From Bifidobacterium pullorum subsp. saeculare (GTDB lineage: Bacteria > Actinomycetota > Actinomycetes > Actinomycetales > Bifidobacteriaceae), in assembly GCF_016899725.1 (NCBI RefSeq), contig NZ_JACLYU010000012.1, forward strand, positions 1 to 58,333: 58,333 nt of DNA, given 5' to 3'. Numbering within the stretch: the first letter of the stretch is position 1; each line of letters opens with the position of its first letter. The translations under genes and the position numbers were made by a program. Below are positions 16,846-24,619 of this stretch, piece after piece. The notes beneath the pieces were generated by a model. It was not told the origin of the DNA, ran no database searches, and worked only from the letters and a program-made list of their open reading frames with translations.

Positions 16846-17268
16846 TCATACCAACGGTTCGCGCCCTCCCCTGGGTCTGCGGCGGCGCGCGGCGCGCAGG
16901 GTCCGGGCCGCCTCGGCAAGGCGCGGGCCGAGGTCGGCCGGCACCGGTTCCGGCGCGCCGCCGAAGGTCGCGGCGGCCGCGTTGCGGGCGACCATGCGGA
17001 TGGTCGAGGTCGGGTCGGCGGCCTGGCCACGGTCAGCCAAGTCGGTGGATCGCCTTGTCCCGGCGGCCCGGTCCACCCCGGCGGCTCGTTCCACCCCGGC
17101 GGCTCGTTCCACCCCCGCGGCCCGGCGCTCCAGCTCCCGGGCGAGCGCGAGGTCGGTTGTGCCGGGGTGGCCGCGGGCGCGGCGGGCGGGCGGCCCGGCG
17201 AGCATCGTCCAGGCAAGGCCCCAGGCCCGCGCCCGGGCGTCGGCGTCGTCCCGGGCTGGCCGCGGCCC
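16846..17268 (-). pseudogene. Out-of-frame C-terminal region of the transglutaminase protein
   Basis: In another minus-strand frame this stretch reads RDDADARARAWGLAWTMLAG, TTDLALARELERRAAG and STIRMVARNAAAATFGGAPEPV, with a normal actinobacterial codon pattern and a stop at 16846. It looks like the real C-terminal cytoplasmic domain of the gene at 17033-20308, whose own frame after about base 17268 turns into Arg/Pro/Gly-rich nonsense. One extra base around 17255-17270 (run GGCCAGCCCGGGACGA on the coding strand) would explain it. Confidence 0.6.
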
Positions 17269-20200
17269 GGGCGAGCGCGGCGAGGCGGCGGCGCCGGCGC
17301 CACCGCAGGCACAGCGGCGGCACCGCGGCCAGCACGGCCACGGCGAGCGCGGCCGCGACGCCGATCCACACGCCGCGCGCCCACCCGGGCAGTCCGGCCC
17401 ACCGGTCGGGCAGCGCCGCCCACCATGCGGCGGCATCACGCCGTCCGGTGGCGCCATCGGTCTCCGACGACTTGCCGTCTTGGACGGTGGCGGTGGCGTC
17501 GTCGGCCCCGTCCTGCGGACTGACGGCCGTCGGCGCATCGCCGGCGTCCGTGGCCGTGCCGGCGTCCGTGGCGGCCGCACCGGCCCCGTCGGAGGCGGCC
17601 GGAGTGACGTCGAGAGGCACCCAGCCCACGCCATCGACCCAGGCCTCGGTCCAGGAGTGCAATTGCGAGGCGCGCACCTCGTGGCGCCCCTGTCGGTCCG
17701 TCCCGTCCCCGCCCTTCGCATAGCCGAGCACGATGCGCGTGGGCAGGCCGAGGGCGCGGCCGAGCACGGCGAGCGCGCTGGCGTAATGCTGGCAGTAGCC
17801 GGCGTGGCCGGTGGCGGGGTCGAGGAAGTCGTCGAGCACCTGCAGGTTGTCGCGGCCGTCGCCGTCGGGGGCGTCGAGCGAGTAGACGAAGCCGTTGGCG
17901 GGGTCGGCGAAGTAGTCGAGCATCCAGCGCAGCGCGGCCTTCTGCTCGGCGTAGCCGCCGCCGGTGGCGTCGGCGCCCGCCGCCTTGGCTTGCTCGACGA
18001 CGGCGCGCACGTGGACGGGCAGACGGTCGGGCAGCGCGGTGTTCTCCGCGGCGTGGGCGGCGCGTGCGCACCGGTCGAGCTGGCTGCGGGCCCAGGTGGC
18101 CAGATTGCGACGGCCGGTCTCCCACGAGACCTGGGCGACGGCGCCGGACCAGTCGCTGCCGGCCGCGTCCTGCAGGCTGTCCATGAGGCGGTCCGTGTTC
18201 ACATCGCCGCCCAACGGCACCGTGACGCCGCCCACGGCGATTCCCGTGGCGCGGTCCGTCGCCGCGGGTTCCGCGGTCGCCTGGTCCAGCGGCAGGCCCA
18301 GCGTCAGCTCGAGACCGCCGGCGGGGGCTTTGCGGCAGACGTAGGCGAGGGTTTCCTGGAGGTCGTGGCGGGTGACGTCGGCGAAATCCTGGCTCAGGCG
18401 GATGCCTCGGAGGCGGCCGGCGCCGAAGACGCCGCCGCGCGAGACCAGGGGGAACAGGTCGGCATCCAACGTGCCGAGCCGGGTGCCGTCCTCGGCGAGC
18501 ACGGCCGTGCCACCCGGGGCCACCGTGGCGCTGACGAGCAGCCATCCGTCGGCGATGCGCGCGCCGGGCAGCGTGGCGGCGACGGCTTCGCGCGCCTGTT
18601 TGCGGCCGGACCAATCCGGTTCGGCGCGCAGCTCGTCGATGCGCCCGTCGAGGGCGTGGATGGCGTCGAGCCCGCCGAGCCCGCCGCTGGAGGCGATGGG
18701 GTCGAGGCCCAGGCCGCTGGCCGTGTACTGTGTCACGCCGGCGGTGCCGGAACGGCGGTTGTAGATGGTGCCGTCGGCGGAGGAGGTCCAGTCGGAGGAT
18801 ACGCCCATCACGGCGGCGCCGGCGGTGGGCACGGGCAGGAAGCGGGAGGACAGCGTGCCCATCGTCACAGTGACGCCCATGTCCAGGCCGTTCAGCGTGG
18901 CGGCGTCGGCGGAGTCGAGCATGCCGATGGAGAGCACGATGTCGTACAGGTCCAGCGGCGTCAGGCTGCCGCGGTGGAAGCGCCGATGCTCGGTGCCCGC
19001 GTCGATGCCGAGCTGGATGCCGGCGCCATACAGCCCGGCCTCGTGGGCGAGCTGCGGGTCGTAGCCCCAGGTGTCGCCGTTGAAGTCGGAGAGGACGGCC
19101 AGGCGCATCACCAGCGGCTGGCCCGACTCGTAGGAGAAGACGATGCTGGACGAGTTCGTGGTCAGGTTGCGCTTCAGGTCGATAAGCGGGTTGACGGTGA
19201 CCGAGGAGAACAGGCCGCCGCCGTCGCCGAGGCTGAGCGGCACGCGGTAGGCGAGGTCGGCGGCGGCCGGCGTGGCGGCGAGCGTCAGTGCGGCGGCCAG
19301 CAGCGCGGCCGGCAGGGCCTGGGTTAGGGCGCGCGGTCCGGGGCCGGGGCCGGGTCTGGGGCTGTTCAGTCGGAGGCCGGGCAGGTTCAGTCGGGGGCCG
19401 GCCGGGTTCAGTCGGGGACCGCCCTGATGGTTGGCGGCTGACGGGCGGATGGCCTGGCTGACGGCTGGCCGAATGCCGGCCGGCAGGCGGACCGTGGCCC
19501 ACAGGCTCAGCGGGAAGGCGAGGGCGAGCAGCGCGACCGCCCACCAGGGCGCGGTGTGGCCGAGGAACGCGGAGTCGGCGGCGAGCGCGGCGACGGGCAG
19601 CACCGCCATCCATGGGGCGGCGGCGCGGGCGGCGAGCAGGCAGCGGATGAGGATGGCCGCCACGGCGACGACGGCGACCAGGAACAGGTCGCTGTCGTCG
19701 GCCACGGCGAGCGGCGGCAGCTGCCGGTTGAGGCGGAGGAAGCCGCTCTCGAGCTGTTCGCCGAGGGCGGTCCAGGCGTTGAACGGCATGCAGTCGGCGG
19801 ATTCGGTGCCGGCGCAGCCCGACGGCCAGTCGAAGGGCCAGCGGCCGGTCAGCTCATGCAGGCGCAGGACGGCGATGACGGCCGCGGCGAGCAGCGTGGC
19901 CGCCGCGAAGCCGGCGGGTCGGGCGGCGGCGCGCATGATGGCCCGTCCGGCGCGGCCCCGTCCGGCATCACCCCGTCCAGCGGTTCGGCGGAGGGGCCGG
20001 GCGGGGATGGAGGATCCGATGGCGGCGAGCGCCAGGTCCACGGCGAGGGCGGTGCAGACGGCGCAGACGGCGGCCATCAGCGCGCGGTCGTCGAGGAGCA
20101 GTCCGGCATAGCAACCGAGGTCGCCGAGGGCGAGCATCGGCAGCAGGCGGAACGCCGGGCGCAGCATGCCATGGGCGTGGGCGCGGTCCGGGCGCAGCAG

Positions 20201-20308
20201 GCCGCGGACGCGGGCGGGTCTGGACCGGCCTGGCTTCAGCCATGGCACACGGCGCGGCCTGGCGATGGCGCCACGCCCCGGAACCGTGCCTTCGTCCGCG
20301 GCGGTCAT
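17033..20308 (-). CDS. Transglutaminase-domain membrane protein (TgpA-like), frameshifted near its 3' end
   Basis: A 1091-codon frame. The N-terminal third has several membrane helices separated by basic linkers; then a large extracytoplasmic region follows with a transglutaminase-like core: the nucleophile Cys in GHAGYCQHYASALAVLGRALGLPTRIVLGYAKG (split: GHAGYCQHYAS, GLPTRIVLGYAKG), His in LHSWTEAWVDG and Asp in WVPLDVTP. A last membrane helix (VWIGVAAALAVAVLAAVPPL) precedes a basic tail. The ATG overlaps the moxR stop by 4 bp. After about codon 1013 the frame seems shifted; the natural tail continues to 16846 in another frame. Such proteins form MoxR-DUF58-transglutaminase modules; here no DUF58 gene lies between. 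Role probably cell-envelope protein processing or crosslinking. Confidence 0.85.
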   Translation of the reverse strand: MTAADEGTVPGRGAIARPRRVPWLKPGRSRPARVRGLLRPDRAHAHGMLRPAFRLLPMLALGDLGCYAGLLLDDRALMAAVCAVCTALAVDLALAAIGSSIPARPLRRTAGRGDAGRGRAGRAIMRAAARPAGFAAATLLAAAVIAVLRLHELTGRWPFDWPSGCAGTESADCMPFNAWTALGEQLESGFLRLNRQLPPLAVADDSDLFLVAVVAVAAILIRCLLAARAAAPWMAVLPVAALAADSAFLGHTAPWWAVALLALAFPLSLWATVRLPAGIRPAVSQAIRPSAANHQGGPRLNPAGPRLNLPGLRLNSPRPGPGPGPRALTQALPAALLAAALTLAATPAAADLAYRVPLSLGDGGGLFSSVTVNPLIDLKRNLTTNSSSIVFSYESGQPLVMRLAVLSDFNGDTWGYDPQLAHEAGLYGAGIQLGIDAGTEHRRFHRGSLTPLDLYDIVLSIGMLDSADAATLNGLDMGVTVTMGTLSSRFLPVPTAGAAVMGVSSDWTSSADGTIYNRRSGTAGVTQYTASGLGLDPIASSGGLGGLDAIHALDGRIDELRAEPDWSGRKQAREAVAATLPGARIADGWLLVSATVAPGGTAVLAEDGTRLGTLDADLFPLVSRGGVFGAGRLRGIRLSQDFADVTRHDLQETLAYVCRKAPAGGLELTLGLPLDQATAEPAATDRATGIAVGGVTVPLGGDVNTDRLMDSLQDAAGSDWSGAVAQVSWETGRRNLATWARSQLDRCARAAHAAENTALPDRLPVHVRAVVEQAKAAGADATGGGYAEQKAALRWMLDYFADPANGFVYSLDAPDGDGRDNLQVLDDFLDPATGHAGYCQHYASALAVLGRALGLPTRIVLGYAKGGDGTDRQGRHEVRASQLHSWTEAWVDGVGWVPLDVTPAASDGAGAAATDAGTATDAGDAPTAVSPQDGADDATATVQDGKSSETDGATGRRDAAAWWAALPDRWAGLPGWARGVWIGVAAALAVAVLAAVPPLCLRWRRRRRLAALARAAASPGRRRRPGAGLGPCLDDARRAARPPRPRPPRHNRPRARPGAGAPGRGGGTSRRGGTSRRGGPGRRDKAIHRLG

Positions 20309-21303
20309 GCCCGAGGCACCCGCACGGTGGAACGAAGGCCGGCGATGATGCGGCGGGCGTCGTCGAGGCCGGCGGCACCGTCGTCGAGCACGAGGCGATG
20401 GGCGAGCACCGGCGCGGCGACGGCCTGCACGTCGTCGGGAAGCACATGGCCGCGGCCGTCGAGCAGCGCATGGGCGCGGGCCATCGCGGCCAGGTGGAGG
20501 CTGGCGCGCGGGGAGGCGCCGTAGCGCACGCCGTCGTGGGAGCGGGTGGCGCCCGTCAGCGCGACGATGTAGTCGGCGACCGACGGGGCGAGTGTCACGC
20601 CGGCGGCGGCGTGGCGCAGCGCGGCCGCGTCCTCGGGCGAGCACACCGGCTTCAGGTCGGCGAGGGGGTCGTGGTCGGAGGGGGCGAGCAGCATCGCGGC
20701 CTCGGCGGCCGAGTCGGGGTAGCCGAAGCTCGCGCAGGCCATGAAGCGGTCGAGCTGCGCCTCGGGCAGCGGATAGGTGCCCTCCAGCTCAATCGGGTTC
20801 TGCGTGGCGACGACGAAGTATGGGTCGGGCAGCGGATGGGTGGCGCCGTCGATGCTGACGCTGCGCTCCCCCATCGCCTCGAGCATCGCGGACTGGGTTT
20901 TGGGGTTGGCGCGGTTGATTTCGTCGGCGATGACGACGTTGGCGAACAGCGGGCCGGGGTGGAAGGAGAAACGGCCGGCGTGGGCGTCCCAGATATCGAC
21001 GCCAGTCAGATCGCCGGGCAGTAGGTCGGGGGTGAACTGGATGCGGCGGGCCTCGCCGCCGATCGCGAGGGCGAGGGCGCGGGCGAGCGTGGTCTTGCCC
21101 ACGCCGGGCACATCCTCGAGCAGTAGATGGCCGCCGGCGGCGAAGGTGGCGACGGCGAGGTCGACCACGGAGCGCGGGCAGGAGAGCACGTCGGCGAGCG
21201 CGTCGGCGATGCGGACTGCGGTGGCGGAGGCGGCGACGATAGCTGCGGGGACGGCGGTGGCTGTAGCGCCAGATGTGGCAGCGGAGGCGGTGGTGACGGA
21301 CAT
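20305..21303 (-). CDS. MoxR-family AAA+ ATPase
   Basis: A 332-residue AAA+ ATPase. Walker A is EDVPGVGKTTLARALA (GVGKTT at 67-72), Walker B is NVVIADEINRANPKTQ, sensor 1 is YFVVATQNPIELEGTYPLPEAQLDRFM (split: YFVVATQNPIELEG, TYPLPEAQLDRF), and GASPRASL is the sensor 2 Arg. MoxR ATPases act as chaperones that mature partner proteins, often a VWA or DUF58 protein; none is visible here. GAGG six bases before the ATG at 21303 sets the start. An array of 17-bp repeats fills the upstream region (21390-21807). The transglutaminase gene overlaps its stop by 4 bp. Confidence 0.92.
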   Translation of the reverse strand: MSVTTASAATSGATATAVPAAIVAASATAVRIADALADVLSCPRSVVDLAVATFAAGGHLLLEDVPGVGKTTLARALALAIGGEARRIQFTPDLLPGDLTGVDIWDAHAGRFSFHPGPLFANVVIADEINRANPKTQSAMLEAMGERSVSIDGATHPLPDPYFVVATQNPIELEGTYPLPEAQLDRFMACASFGYPDSAAEAAMLLAPSDHDPLADLKPVCSPEDAAALRHAAAGVTLAPSVADYIVALTGATRSHDGVRYGASPRASLHLAAMARAHALLDGRGHVLPDDVQAVAAPVLAHRLVLDDGAAGLDDARRIIAGLRSTVRVPRA

Positions 21304-21389
21304 GGCGGACCTCGTTTCGTCGTCGAACCCGGTCTTGTTCTTCCTCCGTCGCCAGTATATGCGGCACGGGCGGCGGCGCCAAAGCTGCG

Positions 21390-21807
21390 TATCTCCGTTC
21401 GTTGGGACTTCCGGAGAGTGTATCTCCGTTCGTTGGGGCGGATTCGGGCCGTTGCGGAGGTCTATCTGCGTTCGTTGGGTCCTCTCTGGCGCGATACTCC
21501 GCCTAGGGAAGTCCCCGAAATGGCGGAATTCCAAGGCTTGGGTGTTGGGGTGTCTGTGGGCGGAGGACCCAACGAACGCAGATAGATGTCTGCAGAACGG
21601 AAAATCCGCCCCAACGAACCGAGATACCCCGCTCGCGACGACCCAACGAGCTGAGATAGCTTAGACGCCGCGCTTCGGCACGACCCAACGAACGCAGATA
21701 CACCGCCCGCAGCGCGCCAACGAGCCGAAACACCACGCCCGCCGCCGCACCCTGACGACCCAACGAACCGAGATACACCACGCGGCACGACCCAGCGGAC
21801 GGAGCGA
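21390..21807. repeat. Phased array of ten copies of a 17-bp motif
   Basis: Motif CCCAACGAACGCAGATA. Inverted copies start at 21390, 21421 and 21463; forward copies start at 21568, 21610, 21642, 21684, 21716, 21759 and 21791 (those at 21716 and 21791 are degenerate). Start-to-start distances are 31, 42, [105], 42, 32, 42, 32, 43, 32. Linkers alternate about 15 and 25 bp and the pair of sites repeats every 74-75 bp. The array fills the 596 bp between the moxR start and the groES stop apart from the groES terminator; no protein gene is credible here. Confidence 0.93.
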
Positions 21808-21840
21808 TGGGCCAGCGCACCGCCATGCCGCGAATACGAA

Positions 21841-21878
21841 GAACCCCGTGCGATGCGCGGAGGCATCGCACGGGGTTC
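21841..21878 (-). terminator. groES terminator
   Basis: Perfect 16-bp stem GAACCCCGTGCGATGC / GCATCGCACGGGGTTC with loop GCGGAG, 21 bp after the groES stop. Confidence 0.85.
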
Positions 21879-21899
21879 CGCACGGAATCGTGACGGCGC

Positions 21900-22193
21900 T
21901 CAGCCGAGGATGGCCAGCACGTCGCGGGCGCCGATGATGAGGTAGTCCTCACCCTCGTAGTGCACCTCGGTGCCGCCGTACTTGGAGTAGAGGACCTTGT
22001 CGCCGACCTTGACGTCCATCGGGATGCGCTCGCCCTTGTCGTCGCGGCGGCCCGGGCCCACAGCCAGGACCTCGCCCTGCTGCGGCTTCTCCTTGGCGTT
22101 GTCCGGAATGTACAGACCGGACGCGGTCTGGGTCTCGGCCTCGGCCTGCTTGACGATGATCTTGTCCTCCAGCGGAGTGAGCTTAATCGACAT
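21900..22193 (-). CDS. groES: Co-chaperonin GroES
   Basis: A 97-residue Gro[18 protein letters not shown] at the N-terminus, the mobile loop [21 protein letters not shown] (split: [21 protein letters not shown]) and [24 protein letters not shown] at the end. It caps GroEL during protein folding. groEL is not adjacent, as is usual in bifidobacteria. GAGGTG eight bases upstream is the ribosome binding site. A CIRCE operator and a promoter lie 102-143 bp upstream, so HrcA repression and heat induction are expected. Confidence 0.97.
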   Translation of the reverse strand: MSIKLTPLEDKIIVKQAEAETQTASGLYIPDNAKEKPQQGEVLAVGPGRRDDKGERIPMDVKVGDKVLYSKYGGTEVHYEGEDYLIIGARDVLAILG

Positions 22194-22294
22194 AAGAGGG
22201 TCACCTCGTTATCTAGTCGTGTTCGATGTTTTCCGCGCTAGGAAGGACCCAAGAGGCTGACGATCTGCTTGGCTTCTCCTTCGCACTGCGACTT

Positions 22295-22337
22295 ATCCTA
22301 GCGCGATTGTTAGCACTCTGCCAACTTGAGTGCTAAC
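22295..22337 (-). promoter_or_regulatory. CIRCE operator overlapping the groES promoter
   Basis: TTAGCACTC-N9-GAGTGCTAA (22310-22336) is a perfect CIRCE element, the HrcA binding site. On the minus strand TTGGCA (22319-22324) and TAGGAT (22295-22300) with an 18-bp spacer form the promoter, so the operator covers the -35 box and spacer. Confidence 0.95.
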
Positions 22338-22426
22338 GCTGTGAGCAAAACAGCGCGGCGGCGGAGCCGATGCCGGGCGTAGGGGCGCGGCGGCCGGCAG
22401 CGCGGGCGCGCCACCCGTGGATATGA

Positions 22427-22456
22427 CGAAGGGCACCCCGTGCGGGATGCCCTTCG
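22427..22456 (-). terminator. Terminator after the membrane protein gene
   Basis: Nine-bp stem CGAAGGGCA / TGCCCTTCG with an inner CCC-gtgc-GGG extension, 22 bp past the stop of the gene at 22478. The remaining 22338-22426 shows nothing else. Confidence 0.7.
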
Positions 22457-22477
22457 GAACGATGATGCGCGTCCGGC

Positions 22478-23785
22478 TCACTCGGCGGCGGCGCCGCGGC
22501 GGGCGAGGATGGATTCGAGCCCGGTGCCTAGGGAGTCGGAGGAGGCGGCCGGCGCCTCCACGTCGGCGTGCGCCTCGGCGTCGTGGAAGGCGGCGGTGTC
22601 ACGGTCGGCGTCGTTCCGTACGTCCTCGGCCTGCGCGGCGGAGGCGGGCTCGGTCTCGACCTTGGCCTCGGCGGCCAGCCGAGCGTGCTCCTCGGTGTCC
22701 ACCGGCTCGGCCTTGGCGACCTGGCGGGCGCTTTTGATCTCCAGGCTTTCGGGCGCGGCGGCCGGCGTCTCGACGCCGTTGCGCGGGGCGCCCAGCGAGA
22801 AGGAGATGAGGTCCTGGGAGGCCATCACCATGTCGAAGGCCTCGATGGCGCGGGCCGGCGTGATTTCGCTCAGCTCGGTGGTCGCGTCGGCGGGCGCGGC
22901 ATCGGCGGACGCGGAGACGACGGGGGCCTCGGCGGCACCGGAGGCATCGGCGGGCTCGACTGCGGCAGCGTCGATCACTGCGGCGGAAGCTGTGGGCTGC
23001 GGTGCCGTGGCGGAGGACGGGGTGTCATGGCTCGCGGCGGGCGCGGCTGCGGGCTGGGTGGCGGCGGTCGGCGCGGAGGGCGAGGCCTGCGCGGCGTCGG
23101 CCTCGGCCTTGAGCTGCTCACGACGGACGCGCTCGAGCTCGGCCTCGTGCAGCACGCGGCGGATCTCGCGTTTCTCCAGCGCCTCGGTCGGCGCGGCGTC
23201 GACAGTGGGTTTGGCGGCTGCCGCGGGCACGGGCTTGGCGGCGCGCTCCGCCGGCTTGGCGGCACGCTCCGCCGGCTTGGCGGCACGCGCGGCGGACTTG
23301 GCGGCACGGCGGGCTTCGGCGACCTTATGCTCCCACGCGCGCGCCTGGCTGGCGGCGTGCGCGCCCAGTGCGAGCACCAGCACGAGCAGCGCGGCGGGGA
23401 TCAGCGCGAACAGGGGGCTGAACTTCAGGCCGAAGGCCAGGCCCAGCACCAGCAGGGTGATGGCCAGCAGGGACAGGACGATGATCCTACGGCGGCGGAC
23501 CGCCGCATGGCGCAATGCGCGCACATGGGCGATGCGTTCGGCGCTGTATGCCGTTCCGCGCCGTTCCTGAGGCTCCATAAGTATCCCTTTCACCTGCGGT
23601 GTGCGCCCGTCCGAGAACCGCGTGCCGCTCGACTCGTCGACCAGGTGCATCGACGGCGAGAAGCGGTCGGCGCGGTGTTCCTCCACGTGGCGCATGCTGC
23701 TGGCCGTCCTGGCAGGCAGCCAGACAACGATTCCCAGGGCTATGATCACCAGCACGACGACCGCGCTCAGTGATGCATAACTCAT
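22478..23785 (-). CDS. Membrane-anchored protein with long Ala/Glu-rich cytoplasmic tail
   Basis: A 435-residue protein of unknown function. An N-terminal helix (SAVVVLVIIALGIVVWL) is followed by a short region with SMRHVEEHRADRFSPSMHLVD and by two close helices (IIVLSLLAITLLVLGLAFGL and FALIPAALLVLVLALGAH). A charged region comes next with near-perfect KPAERAA repeats (three units, about 21 bp each), a likely coiled coil (ALEKREIRRVLHEAELERVRREQ), and a low-complexity Ala/Pro/Asp stretch ending in SLGTGLESILARRGAAAE. It starts one base after the GNAT gene stop (TGATATG), so the two are probably cotranslated. Similar topologies occur in other actinobacteria without known role. Confidence 0.8.
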   Translation of the reverse strand: MSYASLSAVVVLVIIALGIVVWLPARTASSMRHVEEHRADRFSPSMHLVDESSGTRFSDGRTPQVKGILMEPQERRGTAYSAERIAHVRALRHAAVRRRRIIVLSLLAITLLVLGLAFGLKFSPLFALIPAALLVLVLALGAHAASQARAWEHKVAEARRAAKSAARAAKPAERAAKPAERAAKPVPAAAAKPTVDAAPTEALEKREIRRVLHEAELERVRREQLKAEADAAQASPSAPTAATQPAAAPAASHDTPSSATAPQPTASAAVIDAAAVEPADASGAAEAPVVSASADAAPADATTELSEITPARAIEAFDMVMASQDLISFSLGAPRNGVETPAAAPESLEIKSARQVAKAEPVDTEEHARLAAEAKVETEPASAAQAEDVRNDADRDTAAFHDAEAHADVEAPAASSDSLGTGLESILARRGAAAE

Positions 23786-23786
23786 A

Positions 23787-24494
23787 TCACTCAACAATAG
23801 GGGACTCCATGCCCTGGGCGGGTCCACCCGTCCAGGTGTGTCGGCTGACAAAACGCTGGGAGAATCCTTGGCCCATGTCCTCGGCGAGCAGACAGAAGGT
23901 CTCGTGGTCGCGCCACTGGCCGTTCACATACATGTATTTGGGGCGCAGGCCCTCGTGATGGGCGCCCACCTTGCGCACGACGGCCAGCGAGCGCTGGTTC
24001 TCGGGCACGATGGCGATCTCGAGGCGGTGCAGGCGAGGCCCGTCCGGGGCGGAGAAGGCCCAGTCGGCGAGCATCGCGAGGGCCTGCGGGGCGTAGCCGT
24101 GGCCGGCTTGATCGCGGTCGACCCAATAGCCGACCACGCCGGTGCGCATCGCACCGTAGACGATTGCGCCGATGGAGATCTGCCCGACGATGGTGCCCTG
24201 GCGTTCGATGAGGAAGGTGACGCCGGTGCCGCGCTGCTCGTTGCGCCGCTGATTGGCGATCCACTGATGGAAGCTGATGCCGTGGCCGCCCATCGGGTCA
24301 CCGGACTCCCAGGGGGCGAGCCAGGCGTCGTTAGCCCAGCGCAGCGCGTTCCACTCCTCCGCATCGTCCATTGTCATCGGCCGTAGGCGGAGGGGCGCGG
24401 CGCCGGCCGGAGCGTCGATGCACGGGGGCCTGATGGCCTCCTTGGCGGGGGCGAATGCGGTGCGCAGATGCTGCAGGACGGACATGGCTCCCAT
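23787..24494 (-). CDS. GNAT-family N-acetyltransferase (RimJ-like)
   Basis: About 235 residues. After a 35-residue leader, LRLRPMTMDDAEEWNALRWANDAWLAPWE starts the GNAT fold (split: LRLRPMTMDDAEEW, NALRWANDAWLAPWE); VGQISIGAIVYGAMRTGVVGYWVDRDQAGHGYAPQALAMLADWAF holds the acetyl-CoA loop (DRDQAGHGYAPQAL), and LEIAIVPENQRSLAVVRKVGAHHEG is the C-terminal part. This is the RimJ/RimL style that acetylates protein N-termini or small amines; the substrate is open. The start is uncertain: 24494 gives MGAMSVLQ, 24485 gives MSVLQ, and neither has a good ribosome binding site. A 20-bp tandem repeat begins only five bases upstream of 24494. Confidence 0.85.
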   Translation of the reverse strand: MGAMSVLQHLRTAFAPAKEAIRPPCIDAPAGAAPLRLRPMTMDDAEEWNALRWANDAWLAPWESGDPMGGHGISFHQWIANQRRNEQRGTGVTFLIERQGTIVGQISIGAIVYGAMRTGVVGYWVDRDQAGHGYAPQALAMLADWAFSAPDGPRLHRLEIAIVPENQRSLAVVRKVGAHHEGLRPKYMYVNGQWRDHETFCLLAEDMGQGFSQRFVSRHTWTGGPAQGMESPIVE

Positions 24495-24498
24495 CGTA

Positions 24499-24578
24499 GG
24501 CCGGGCAGGGCGAGGACTGGCCGGGCGAGGCGGGGACTGGCCGGGCAAGGCGGGGACTGGCCGGGCAATGCGGGAACT
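24499..24578. repeat. 20-bp tandem repeat, four units
   Basis: Units GGCCGGGCAAGGCGGGGACT at 24499, 24519, 24539 and 24559 with few changes; a degenerate fifth follows to about 24595. It occupies the divergent promoter space between the GNAT gene and the formyl-THF cyclo-ligase gene, so copy number changes could alter expression of either. Confidence 0.85.
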
Positions 24579-24619
24579 GTGGCCAGGCGGAGACTGGCCG
24601 GCGATGGTAGAACGGCGGT

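Noticed and set aside
17240..17280. Programmed ribosomal frameshift in the transglutaminase gene
   Set aside because: No slippery heptamer or downstream pseudoknot is evident; a base error or mutation in a C/G run is simpler.
21390..21807. CRISPR array
   Set aside because: The repeat is 17 bp with internal variation, the spacers are about 15 and 25 bp in strict alternation, orientation flips once, and no cas gene is in the window.
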